A stretch of DNA of 64,000 bases from Nelumbo lutea (taxonomy: Eukaryota > Streptophyta > Magnoliopsida > Proteales > Nelumbonaceae): positions 124,818,999-124,882,998 of the forward strand of contig JAKGHH010000001.1 in assembly GCA_022828595.1 (NCBI GenBank), given 5' to 3'. The translations under genes and the position numbers were made by a program. Position 1 is the stretch's first letter. Every line of letters begins with the position of its first letter. The notes below the pieces were generated by a model. The model was not told where the DNA came from, searched no databases, and worked only from the letters and a program-made list of their open reading frames with translations. Positions 11,227 through 22,478 of this stretch are shown one piece after another.

Positions 11227-11331
11227 CTCCATTTGGAATGAATATAAATACAAATATGTAGACAGTAAAACCTTTTATTTTGTATATATTTATTCGGTAC
11301 ATATTTGTATTTATATTCCTTCCAAATTGAG
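11227..11331. mobile_element. 105-bp hairpin MITE
   Basis: CTCCATTTGGAATGAATATA at the left end and its near-perfect reverse complement at the right end (TATATTCCTTCCAAATTGAG) give about 34-bp arms with very few mismatches, continuing through AATACAAATATGTA. The sequence would fold almost completely. No clear target duplication is visible. Confidence 0.6.
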
Positions 11332-11759
11332 TCGAAATATATTTTTATATATTTATTTTAAATTTATAAATAGACTCCCAATGTGCGGCTGAATTCTCTG
11401 TAGAGGCAGCTCTCATCTCTCATCACATCCATGACCTCACCTCCGACCCTCGTCGTAATAGGATTTGATCCAAAACAAATTCACCGCCTCACCGGTTATT
11501 AACCGAATCACAATTAAATTCAGATTTTGTCTCACAAAATTCGTCCTCACACTGTCCTCACGACAGTACAGCCCATGTACGAGGATCATCTTCCCATCGA
11601 TGAAAACATACATGGAGATATTTCGAATGCCCAGCTGCTTGTGAAGTGTGAGCACCAATCTTGTGAGGACGACAATCCAATCTATCAGTCACCACAATGA
11701 GGGGCGATTCAATTGAGAGCCCACATGCGATGACCTTCATACGTTGATTGTACGGCCAA

Positions 11760-12210
11760 TATTTGATAAGCCACGTGGCAAAAGATGTACAGGAAACCTT
11801 GATCATTAAGATGGCAAATTCGGGTTTGAATCTGCCACCCACCGACTTGCGCCCCCCTAAAACGTCCCACACCATTAAAAAACGCTGCGGGTCCTCCTAC
11901 ACGCAAGCGCCTCAACCTCGTGCGGAGCTAATGGGACGGCCGTTAATTCGTCCCTTAGTTTTCATTTCAGTGATTTCGCCCAAAAAAGTGAATTTCACTC
12001 CTATCTACCTGCCCTCTGAAACTCAGACCGCCCTATCTCCTCCCTCGCCGGATCTTGCCAAGAAATCCGACGCCACGATCATTCCTGCAGATACACTAGA
12101 ATTCTCCATCCCTCTCATCTCAGTATTTTCAGATATATATATATATATATATATTTTTTTTTTAACTTTTTTGCAATAGAAAAAACGCGAAAGGGAAGAA
12201 TCGCCGATAG
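11760..12210 (+). repeat. Inverted-repeat copy B of a ~450-bp dispersed repeat
   Basis: This segment is homologous, in opposite orientation, to 12590-12739 joined to 23353-23645. Shared landmarks are GGGTTTGAATCTGCC, GACTTGCGCCCC, CGTGCGGAGCTAATG, GGCCGTTAA, CCAAAAAAGT, AAACTCAGACC, CGGATCTTGCCAAG and GATCATTCC. GGGTTTGAATCT resembles an RNA polymerase III B box (GGTTCGANNCC), so a tRNA-derived SINE ancestry is possible but unproven. A short (TA)n/T-run lies at about 12133-12165. Confidence 0.7.
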
Positions 12211-12589
12211 ATATTCTCGAATCTGTTCTCTCTTCCTCCTGCAAGACTCCACTCTAAATTCATTGATTTGAGTTTAACCATGGAACGTCTCCAGCTGGGC
12301 TGATACGCAGTGCAAAGATAAGAGCAAAATCCATGGTTATTTGAAGAATGAATATGGCGTTAATTAAAATCATAATAATTGTGTGGGCCAGACAGAGCAC
12401 AATCGTTTCCGTGATCGGAGGGTTGGCGCTGAAGACCTCATAAACAAGTGGTGTGTTTCTGTGCTTTAAAGGGAAATCAAGCTGTTGGTTTGTCGAACTA
12501 AAAGTCTCATAATCAAGACAAAGAGCTTTCTGGGGATGACATATAAAGACATTGTTGCCGTTGTTTCAAGCCTTTGAATCCAAACCAGA

Positions 12590-12739
12590 GCTCTTCTTCC
12601 CTTCTGCTTTTTCTTTTATTGCAGAAAAAAAGGTTAAAAAACTGAGAAAAACATATTCAAGAATATCTGATATGAGAGGGACGGGGAGTTTATACGTCCG
12701 TGTATCTATCGGAATGATCGTCGTGGATATCTTGACAAC
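12590..12739 (-). repeat. Inverted-repeat copy C, part 1 (split by LTR element 1)
   Basis: This part corresponds to the distal portion of copy B in reverse orientation: the TTTATTGCAGAAAAAAAGGT and GGAATGATCGTCGTGGAT landmarks match the complement of copy B. The homology stops abruptly at 12739, exactly where the LTR begins, and resumes at 23353. Confidence 0.7.
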
Positions 12740-13661
12740 TGATGTAGGGTGATTTGGCTTACCTTAGTTACGACCTCACATAAGTGACAACTCATCATGA
12801 TAGTCTGGCCGCTACTCGGTGCAGCAAGCTCGTCGAAGCCCAGTCAAACAACTCACTGGGTGTAACAGCTCGTCAAGAAGCCAGGCCCCCCTCGCCCCGA
12901 ACTTGAGGATGGAGCACCCCGAGCTCACGTGCAATGGGGACTCGAGCTCCTCCTGGTGCTCGAGCTCCTCTTGGGACCCGAGTTCCTCCTGGAACCCGAG
13001 CTCCTCCTAAGGGACTCCGAGCTCTCCCTTCCTAAGAAGGAAGCACCCCAACTTTTGACTAAGTTTCTTGAGGGAGAAACACCTCAGGACAACACCATCA
13101 AGACTCCTGCTCGTACTTGCTTAAGGCTCACCCCCAGTACGGGCACCTCGGGGTCTCGATGCAAGGCAGACCTTCCCCAGGTGGTTCGGTACATGGTAGC
13201 TCGACAGAATGCAAGGAGATCTGCCTGACATCTATACCTGCCGGATCTAGTGGCAGTGCTCGGATCCCTTGCCAGGCGGCGTTCTGCCTGCCGTCTCTAA
13301 AAGGCATGGCATGCCTGACGTTCGTGCCCTGTAGTAGCAGCCAGTAGCGGTAGCTTGCACCTGCCACCTTTGCCCAGCTAGTAACAGCTAGGGCAGTGAC
13401 GGTTACGCCTGATGTGACCAAGCTCCGGTATAAAAGGACCCTGGCCCTCAAGAAGAGCAGGTATTGAAGCTTAAGCACTTTCAGCACTTTTACTCTCTGT
13501 TCTTCCTTTGAGATTTCTCCAGTTCTAACTTAGCCATTGAAGTGTTCCCACCAAGAGAGCTCCCCGGGAATCCTTCACCTTCTTCTCCCTCTCAGGTGTC
13601 GTTCGTCCGTGCTAGAAGTCAAGTCACAGCCAGCTAGGAGTGCCCAGATTGTGCAACATCA
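12740..13661 (+). repeat. 5' LTR of element 1
   Basis: This 922-bp LTR starts TGATGTAGGGTGATTTGGC and ends GCAACATCA. Compared with the 3' LTR it carries a local expansion of a CCCGAGCTCCTCCTGG-like unit at about 12940-13015 and lacks part of the segment after the first 30 bases. The many substitutions between the two LTRs indicate an old insertion. Confidence 0.9.
13429..13436 (+). promoter_or_regulatory. LTR TATA box, element 1
   Basis: TATAAAAG lies in the 5' LTR about 230 bp before its end and is conserved in the 3' LTR at 23124-23131. It is the presumed genomic RNA promoter of the retrotransposon. Confidence 0.6.
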
Positions 13662-13663
13662 TT

Positions 13664-13680
13664 TGGCACCATCTGTGGGA
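13664..13680 (+). other. Primer-binding site, element 1
   Basis: TGGCACCATCTGTGGGA lies two bases after the LTR end and corresponds to TGGCGCCGCCTGTGGGA at the same place in element 2. I did not assign the primer tRNA. Confidence 0.6.
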
Positions 13681-13748
13681 ATTCAAAAAGCCTCCCTCTA
13701 AGTTCTGTGAAACTTCACTCTCTTTAACTCATCGACACCTCCAACATC

Positions 13749-15626
13749 CATGGCTTCTTCCAACAACTCCGGACGCCGGAACACCCCAGCCCACCGTCTG
13801 TATAGGGCAGTTCACCGTCCCCCTCTCTATGGACATTCCTAGCCTGAACATGCCTACGACAGTGGCACCTATGACTGTTCCACTGCCTCCTGCAGTCGGG
13901 ATGACCTTCGCTAAACCCACCATCCTCCCTCTGGTGGCTAGCCAATGTCAAGTTGAAGACCTGACGCAGTGCATGCGGGCCATGCAGGCCCAGATGCAAC
14001 AGTTTCAACAACTTCAGTTCCACTAATAGCAAGTGCTGCACCAAGTGTACTCCCTTCCCACCGGGGAGAGACTTCGGCATCATCTCATTGAAGGAAGGGA
14101 AGACTCCCAACCCTCGCCTCACAGCCCGCAGTCAGGTCAGGGGCTTCCCAGCCGGTTAGGTCGGCGTCACCTCAGCATCCGCAATTCGAGCCTCTGCTTG
14201 CGGAGAACAGGTTTGAACCGCTAGCCGATGACCTGGAACAAGGTCCTTCTGTCCACAGCTACCAACAGTCATCCCTGCCTCCCCGTGGGCCCATCGAGCT
14301 CAGCAATACTGAGGCCAGCAGCACCAATGCCGAGCTGGCCAAAGAAGCAACGAAAACGCCGCTGGGCTTGCCAAACTGCCACCACCCACAATCTGCCCGA
14401 GCTCAAGGGCTAAATAGAAATAAATTTGGGAGAGGTAAGAGCTACACCACTTCTCTCAGTTCCCTCTCCTCTGTCTTCGGAGCTCCTCGCAATCCCGATG
14501 CCTAAGGACTTCAAGCTCCCCCCGTTGGACAAGTACGATGGGTCCTTCGACCCCAACGACCACGTCGATGCATTCTAGTCCCAGATGCATCTGGCCAAGG
14601 CAAGTGAATCTTGCATGTGCGCGGCCTTCTCCACTACATTCAAGGGAGTAGCCCGCACTTGGTACCGAAACCTCACGCCGGGTTCAATAGGGAGTTGGGC
14701 GCAGTTTGTGCAAGTCTTCACCTCCCACTTCGTCAGTAGTAAGAGGTGCCCAAAGACTCATGGAAGCCTCCTCAGCATAGTCCAGAGAGATGGGGAGTCT
14801 ATCCGGAACTACATCAAGCGGTTCAATGACACTTGCCTACAGATACCCGAATTGGACCCTGTAGTTCGGCTCACTGTGGCCAAACGGGGTATCACCCACA
14901 AAGAGTTAAAATGGCATGTGATTGTCAACCAACCCAAGACCGTGACCGAATTCCTTGAGCTCACAGATCGGTTCATAGGAATAGAGGAGGAGATCAACGA
15001 AAAGGGCGAGCATGTCCTTGAAAAAAGAAAAGGGAACCGGAACCCCAGCTCCAAGTGACTACAGGAAGAAGGACCAAGCTCGGGGGGCAAAGCTAGTCTA
15101 GCATTTCCGAGCTCCAGTAGTAGAAAGGGTGTTTACGCCCCTCAACACAAAATGGGTCGAGATCCTCATGGAAATCAAGGACGCCCCGTATCTAAAATGG
15201 TCACCTCGGCTCAAGGCCGATCCTAATGTTAGGAACAAAAACTTGTATTGTAGTTTCCATAGAGATCACGATCATAGTATTGAAAATTGTAAGAATCTCT
15301 GTGATGAGATAGAAGAACTTGTCCGTCGTGGATATTTGAAAAATTTTGTACAGCATAGCAATAATAATAATAAAGCAGATTGGCACGGGGAACAGAATAA
15401 AGAAGCCCCCGAGTCCAACAGACAGGCAGAGCAGCCACGGAGGCAGCCTCCAGACAAGAGACCAGTTCGGGGGAACATTCATGTAATCGTCGGAGGATCG
15501 ATTATCGTGGGCTGCACTTCGGTAGTAGCTCGATCATCAGCCCGCGAAGCCGCAAGAGAAGAACTAAACCCCCCAAAGCGACCAAGGGTGGAGGAACCGA
15601 TCTTCTTCACTGAAGACGATGCGTGA
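13749..15626 (+). pseudogene. gag remnant of element 1
   Basis: The frame opens at the ATG at 13749 and breaks within 30 codons. The capsid-like core is readable from about 14499 (MPKDFKLPPLDKYDGSFDPN) with the conserved FSTTFKGVARTWYRNL near 14630 and FVQVFTSHFVSSKR near 14710, interrupted by a stop at about 14577. The nucleocapsid-like motif near 15238-15290 (YCSFHRDHDHSIENC) resembles the atypical C-x2-H-type knuckle of Tat gag proteins. A short poly-Asn run sits at about 15357-15372, where element 2 has a large (AAT)n expansion. Confidence 0.8.
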
Positions 15627-18600
15627 GGGATCTGTTAGCCCAAGATGACGCGCTCGTCGTCAAGATCAAAATCAACGACTTTGAGGTCAGGCGCGTCCTA
15701 GTAGACTCGGGCAGCTCGACGGATATCCTCTTCAAGGTAGCCTTCAATTAGCTTCAGCTCCCAGAAAGCGACCTAAAGCCCGCAAGCACTCCACTGGTGG
15801 GATTCAGCGGCGAAAAGGTCAGGCCTTTGGGGAAGGTCACTGTACCGGTGGAGATCGGTACCTGGCCCAATGTGGTAAGGATCAATCACGAGTTCCTATT
15901 GGTCACGACCCCCTCTCCGTACAATGCGATAGTAGGTCGGCCCATCACCCATGTCCTGCGAACGGTAGTCTCCACCTACCACTTGGTGATGAAGTTCCCT
16001 ATAGACTTTGGAGTCGGAGTGGCACGAGGCGATCAACTCGAGTCCCGCAAGTGCTACGTAGCCGCCCTCAAAGGAAAGGCCAAGGTAGCTGACGACCTCG
16101 AGCTTGAACGACCTGCAAAGCAGTTCGCAAAGCAAGCTACACCTATCGAGGAGACCATCCCCATCTCAGCTTCAATAGAAGACCCAGCTTGGGTACTTCA
16201 GATCGGCCTTCCATTGAGGAGCCCCTGCGGTCTCAACTGGTAAGGTTCTTACTCAAAAATTTAGATGTTTTTGCATGGTCAGCGGCAGAAATGCCCGGCA
16301 TAGACCGCAACATTAACACTCATAGACTTCATATTGATCCTGTAGTTAGGCCTATTAGACAAAAGAAATGCAACTTAGCCTTTCATTATTGGGTTAGCCA
16401 TACATTCACATGTTTCAAGCAATTCACATGGTATCATCAAATGATACAAGTCTTGGATAATATCTACAACACACTAGAACGCCCTTGTTGCGGAGCGATG
16501 GAGGGTAGTCGACAAGGAGGTTGGGAAACTCCTTGCAGCCAATTTTATTAGGGAAGTCCATTACCCGAGCTGGGTGGCCAACCCCGTTCTGGTGAAAAAG
16601 GCTAACGGTAAGTGCCGCATGTGCGTCGACAACACCGACCTAAACCGAGCTTGCCTAAAGGACTGCTTCCCCCTTCCCAGGATCGACCGTCTAGTGGACG
16701 CGACCTCAAAGCACGAGTTGCTGAGCTTCTTGGACGCCTACTCGGGCTATAAGCAAATCAAAATGGAACCAGCTGATGATGAGAAAACTGCCTTCATAAC
16801 CGAGTTCGGCCTGTACTGCTACAAGGTCATGCTCTTCAGGCTGAAGAACGCTGGGGCTACTTTCCAAAGACTTGTAAATAAGTTGTTTAAGCCACTTGTT
16901 GGCAAAAAAGTAGAGTTCTATGTAGACAACATGGTTGTGAAAACCCGATTTTCACATGAATTAATACAAGATTTACACTCAGTCTTTGAAATCTTGCATA
17001 GATTTAATATGAAGTTAAATCCGAATAAGTGTGTTTTTGGTGTCACCTCGGGTAAATTCCTAGGGTACATCGTTAACCGACAAGGCATTGAGGCCAACCC
17101 AGACAAAATCAAAGTCATCCTAGAAATGAGACCACCCCAAAAGTTAAAAGAGGTTCAGAAGTTGAACGGCCGGCTAGCCACTTAGTGTCCAAGTCAGCAG
17201 ACCGCTGCTTGCCCTTCTTTAAAGCCATAAAAAACAAAGGTTTTGAATGGGCTGAAGTGTGCCAGCTCGCATTTGACGAGCTCAAAAGGCACTTGGCTAG
17301 CATCCCCGTCTTAACCCAACCCAAAGAGGGTGATGTTTTAGAACTGTACCTCTCAGCGAGTGACGAGGTGGTTAGCTCGGTAAGAAAAGTAGATCGGGTC
17401 CAAACTTCCAAGCTCACACCATCGTTGTCCTTACCAACAATCCTCTGAGGCAAGTCTTGCTCAAGCCCGAGGTCTCAAGAAGGCTAACAAGGTGGGTCAT
17501 CGAGCTTAGCGAGTACGAACTCCAGTATAAACCGCGAACTGCTATCAAGGCCCAAGCCTTAGCAGATTTCGTCACGGAGTATACCTTCAGTTCTGAGGTC
17601 TCTAAGCCGGTGGAACACGAGGCCCCCAGTGCGGGTGAGCCTGGGTTCCAGGGCCGGTTGAACTCGAGCCCCGTGAAGTACCCTGGATCACGTAGATGGC
17701 TCGTCAAACCGGTAGGGCAGCGGAGTTGGGATCGTTCCGTGTGGGCCAAGTGGTGTGAAACTGGAGTACGCACTATGCTTTGAGTTTGCGACATCCAACA
17801 ACGAAGCAGAATACGAGGCACTGATAGCCGGGCTGGACCTGGCAAGGGAAGTGAAAGCCAAGCACGTCATCGTCTGTAGTGACTCCCAACTCGTGGTAAA
17901 TCAGGTTATGGGTGAGTACGAAGCCCGCGAGCCAACAATGGTAGCATACTTAGCCAAACTAAGAGGGGCTATGCTCAACTTTCGGTCATACTTCATCCAA
18001 CAAATCGCAAGATCAGATAATGTCGAGGGCGATGCCCTATCTCGTTTAGCTAGCACTGACGATAACACCATGAGGACCGTGTATATAGAGGACTTGCCTC
18101 GGCCTAGCAATCTCATAGGGGCAGAGGAGGTAGCTCCCATCATTCAAGCAGAGTCGAGCTGAATTGATCCGCTCACGAGCTTCCTGCTACGTGGAACCCT
18201 CCCTGCAGATCGTAATATCGCCAGGAGGGTAGAGCGTCAGGCAACCAAATACGTCATGATAGACGGACAACTGCACCGAAAATCATACACGCTCCCCTAC
18301 TTGCGCTGCCTGCGACCCTTGGAAACTAAGCTCGTCCTCCACGATACTCATGAAGGCTTGTGCGGCGGACACTTGGGGGCTAGGGTCCTCGCTCAGAAAG
18401 CACTACGACATGGGTATTACTAACCAATGATGAAAGTAGATGCAACCGAGCTTGTCAAAAAATGCGACAAGTGTCAAAAGCATGCCAACATCCACCACCG
18501 GCCTGCTGCCAACCTAAAATACCTCACTAGCCCATGGTCATTTGCATAATGGGGGATTGACCTACTCGGGCCATTCCAAACAGCAATAGGACAGAGGAGG

Positions 18601-19370
18601 TTCCTAGTAGTGGTAGTGGACTATTTCACAAAGTGGGTCGAAGCTGAACCTCTCACAACAATTACGGCTCGTGGAGGAACATAGTGTGTCGCTTCGGATT
18701 ACCTCGGGTACTGATCTCCAACAATGATAAGCAGTTCGAAGACATCAAGTTCCAAAACTGGTGCCGAGACATGGGAATTCAGCAAAACTTCACCTCGGTG
18801 GCGCACCCTTAGGCAAATGGCCAAACAGAAGTTACGAATAGGGCTATCCTTTGAGGACTAAAAGCTCGCCTGGATAGAGATAAGGGACTGTGGACGGACG
18901 AGCTGCCCAGTGTACTATGGGCCTCTCGTACCACGGAAAAGACTGCCACAGGAGAAACCCTCTTTAACCTTACATACGACACCGAAAGCAGTCATTCCAA
19001 CCGAGATTAAAGTTCCTTCACTGCGATTAGAAGCTTACGAGGACAGAGCAAATGAAGATGAGCTACATACCAACCTCGACCTACTTGACGAAGTACGGGA
19101 CCTCGCATACATCAAGACCGTGACCTACCAACAAAGGGTAGCTCGGTATTATAACGCCAGGGTCAAAAAATAGACTCGCCGCCTTGGCGACCTGGTTCTC
19201 TGTAAGGTTATGGTGCCTGAGCCCGGCATTGGCAAGCTCGGTCTGAACTGGGAAGGACCCTATCGAGTAAAGCGAGTACTCAAGGAAGGAAATAGGAGCT
19301 CGAAACCCTAGAAGGGAAACAAGCACCTCGGGTATGGAATATTGTCAACCTAAGACAGTATTACGTATGA
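15627..19370 (+). pseudogene. pol remnant of element 1 (PR-RT-RNaseH-aRNH-IN)
   Basis: The protease active site reads VLVDSGSS near 15700, intact. RT is recognisable from about 16562 (VANPVLVKKANGK, FLDAYSGY), but the catalytic YVDD is YVDN near 16920. A ~115-bp foreign segment interrupts the sequence before RT (about 16380-16493). The first RNase H has an internal deletion of roughly 120-190 bp near 17385-17405. The archaeal-type RNase H is readable at 17755-18162. Integrase follows, with CDKCQ near 18465, VDYFTKWVEAEPL near 18620 and stops in several places; the second catalytic Asp is NNDKQF rather than DNGKQF. The stop at 19368-19370 matches element 2's pol end. Confidence 0.85.
16380..16493. 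other. Foreign ~115-bp insertion in element 1 pol
   Basis: Aligning with element 2, sequence continuity is lost after AAATGCAACTTAGCC and regained at GAGGGTAGTCGACAAGGAGG. The inserted stretch contains an imperfect palindrome (TGGTATCATCAAATGATACA) and no gene. Its source is unknown and no target duplication is obvious. Confidence 0.5.
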
Positions 19371-19556
19371 GTAACGGAGTAAACCGCGGGTCACTCTCAG
19401 GGCTCAAGGGCCAAAAGGCAATTTAGGCTCAAGTAGTCACCTCTATGACACGAATGAACTTAAAGGGTTGAAACATCGAACTAACCAAGGAGCTCAACAC
19501 CATAGCACACTGCACCGAGGGCGTGGGCAGACCAGTAGACCCTATGGCGCTAAGCC

Positions 19557-19786
19557 CACCTCGGTGTACGTCACAAGGTAGTTCAGGCATACGCCTTACT
19601 ATGTTAATCACCTCAGTGTACGTCACAAGGCAGTTTAAGCATATGCCTTACTATGTTAATCACCTCAGTGCACGTCACAAGGCAGTTCGGGCATACGCCT
19701 TACTATGCCTTACTATGTTAATCACCTCAGTATACGCCATAAGGCAGTTCGGGCATGCGCCCTACTATGCCCTACTATGTCAAACC
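19557..19786. repeat. Four-copy tandem repeat (~52-62 bp) downstream of integrase
   Basis: CACCTCAGTGTACGTCACAA-type units start at 19557, 19609, 19661 and 19723. Each ends with CCTTACTATGTTAAT, and a small internal duplication (TACTATGCCT) lengthens the third. The array separates the sense pol from the antisense frame. Confidence 0.85.
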
Positions 19787-19950
19787 ACTCTGCACACAAC
19801 CATGATAAGGTCAGATAAAGCAGTACTTAGAAAGATCACTTGGAAAAGGGTCAATTTCATTAACAGATAAAGTTTGTACAACGAGTTCAACAGGAAAGAA
19901 AAACAACCAAGTACGAGGACTGAGCTCGCTGGCTCGGAGTACAAAGGTAA

Positions 19951-22015
19951 TTACTTCGGGGGCTCTCCATCCCCGCGTGAGACCTCCACAGGAGCTTCGG
20001 GCTGGTCAGAGGTTTCTTCGTTACCACCCTCCTCTCTGAGTCCGGGTCCTCCCCTGCTTGACGAGCTATCTCGCCCGTGATTCACGAGGTGGTGATGGCA
20101 CTTGTATCAAGCTCGAGGTACATATGCCTTATCAGCCACCCGCTGAGCTTGAACCCCTTGCGATAGGCCTCCCCCAGAACGGCATCAAACTTATGAGACT
20201 GGATGTAGTCAACGACGGCTTTGGCCTTCGTCTCCTCTATCGCTTGAATAAAGATCTTAGTCTTCTCTGCGATGTCCGCCTTGAGGTACTCAACCTCGTG
20301 TAGAAGAACTTTCTTCCTTCCGCCTCTGCTCTAAGGGCATCCAGCTCACCTTTTAGCACGGCCTTCTCGCGTGTCAACTCAGCTTTAAGGGCCTCCATCT
20401 CGCCCCTCAGCTCGTTATTCTCATGGGCAAACTTGTCCTTCTCCGCCATAAGCACCGTGATGACGCCCCTCTGGGCCATGGCACCGCTCTCCAACCGATG
20501 GATCTGCTCATGAGCTATCCTCAGTTCGGTATGGGAAGAGCGGGAAGACTCCTCCGTAGTCAAAGCCCGCTTCAAGTTCATCTCGGACTGAAGGGTAAGG
20601 GCGTGCACAGCGGAGTTCGCCTGACAAAGAAGATAGTACCAAAGAAGCACAAATACAAAAGGTAAAGAAAAGGGAAGGAAACTTACCACCATAGTGTGGG
20701 TGGCAGCCCGAGCTCCAAGCTGAGCAGGGTTGAGCATATCGGCCCAAACCGAAATCTCCTCGGAGTAAGTGGCCCCCTTGCTCTTTCGAAGACCACATTG
20801 GGGGAGCAAGATGCTTCGGCCCCTATCTGGGCTCCCCGAACTGGAGACAGTCGTCTCGGTTGTGTGAATGGGCTCGGCGGAGACTCCAGCTGCAACGTTA
20901 GCAGCTCTAGTGGCAACCTCGGCCTCGACTGCTAACCTCACAACAGCCTCAGCCGAGGCCTCAGGCTCCCTAGGCGGTAGGGACTCTTCCAATTTGATGA
21001 TCGGAGGAGCCCCAGGGAGCTCGGGCTCAGAGACTGGAGCAGGTGGAAGTTGGGGCTCGGGAGTGGGGGCAAGCGGTGACTCGATACGAGCTCTCTTGGC
21101 AGCTTGCTTCTTCCTCCCCTTCATATGCTTAAAGAGCCGGTCTCCCTTGAGTTTGTCTGCCTCCATAGGACCTGCAAAAGAGTTTGGCATTAGTATTCGA
21201 GTAAAAGAAGGAAAAGAAGAGCAGACCAAACAACTAAGGTACTAACTACCTACTCGGGCTCAAGCCAGCCTGGAAGAGCATACCCTCTTTGATATAATCT
21301 TTGAAATCGCAACCAACCTTAGCCCACGACTGGAATGCCTCCGTGGTCTTCCAGTCGAGTATGACACTAGGGTCTTGGATAGCCGTCCTCCAGTGAGTAG
21401 GGAAGGGCCACCCCGCAGGATTCTGAACTACGAAGTAGTCCTATTTCCAAGCAGGGACCTTACTTGGAAGCTTGTGCATTAGCTTAAAGCCCGGGCGGGG
21501 GGACAAGTAGTAGGCCCTCCTGTGCTCGGGAAGAACACACGAATTGCTCTTCTTGATGGTGAGGATGGAGCAGAGTATGTCCAAGTTAAGGGACATGACA
21601 TACTCATAACAAAGAGAGATGGTCCCGACCACGTTACGGACTGAGTTCGGGTGAAGCTGGTCTATCGTAATGTTGAAGTGTTTCAGGACCTCCACTAAGA
21701 GTGGTTGGAAGGGAAGGCATAGCTCGACTATGAGCTGCTCTCGGAAGATCACGACCTCATCAGGGCTATGCTCCCACAGGAAGTTCCCCGCAGGTAAACT
21801 GTAGGTGTACTCCCTTGGCAAGTTATATTGCCGAATGAGTTGGCGGAGGCTCTCCAAGGTCATGGTGGAGGGCCCGAACCTATATGGCATCCGAACTTGG
21901 TGAGAGGTAGACGCCTGGTGACCCGAGGCCTCTCGCGCCTTGAGAGACTAGACTTCGGTAGACCCACCTCGGGCACCTCGGGCTCATCTAAAAGGATATC
22001 AAAAGAAGAAGACAT
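19951..22015 (-). pseudogene. Antisense accessory gene of element 1 (intron-containing, PF04195-like)
   Basis: Three inferred exons are 22015-21254, 21171-20687 and 20620-19951. Exon 1 starts MSSSFDILLDEPEV and carries a domain like the plant 'putative gypsy type transposon' family (IVELCLPFQPLLVEVL, QLHPNSVRNVVGTI, YYLSPRPGFKLMHKLPSKVPAWK, WPFPTHWR). Exon 2 is a basic, proline-rich linker (GPMEADKLKGDRLFKHMKGR). Exon 3 is a long coiled coil (ELRGEMEALKAELTREKAVL) followed by an AYRKGFKLSGWLIRH block. Introns have GTAGGT/GCAG and GTAAGT/TCAG borders. A TATA box sits upstream on the same strand. At least one stop (after VPAWK), a stop before ITGEIARQ and a frameshift near 20300 make this copy non-functional. 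Tat elements are known to carry extra ORFs in this interval; the role is unknown. Confidence 0.7.
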
Positions 22016-22161
22016 AATTGAAACTAAGGAAGAGCTAGGGTGACTCACCAAAGAAAAATAAGACCGGACTAGAAAGGAACTAACCCGAGCTGAAGGCTTT
22101 GAACGCGAGCTCAAGACTACAGTTGAATGTTTTTGGCAAAGGAAAATGACCAAGACCCCCA

Positions 22162-22171
22162 CTATTTATAG
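22162..22171 (-). promoter_or_regulatory. Antisense TATA box, element 1
   Basis: Read on the minus strand this is CTATAAATAG, about 150 bp upstream of the antisense ATG at 22015. The same motif stands at the same place in element 2, which supports a dedicated antisense promoter. Confidence 0.6.
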
Positions 22172-22478
22172 CCACTATTTGTGGGCATCAACGGTTGAGA
22201 TCGAAGAAATCTAACGGCCCTCATGAAAACCGGCTACGTGACTTTTGAGGCAAAATCAGTTTAGCACATTTTTTGACGTCCACGGAGCCCATAAGTCGCA
22301 TGACATCCACGCGTAGACCGTACGCGACCCAAGCTACGCTTGACAGAACCGAGCAAAAGACCGGTCCAACCCATGAGCCGGCAGACAAGAAAGTTTGAAC
22401 TCTGAGCCAAATCCACCTGGCAGACTGCGGGCTCCCCACGCTTGGTCAACACCCCTAGCACGGGGAGTGGGGGGCAAT

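Noticed and set aside
13128..13487. Genes within the LTRs
   Set aside because: Several open frames on both strands of the GC-rich LTRs have no protein similarity and vary between LTR copies.
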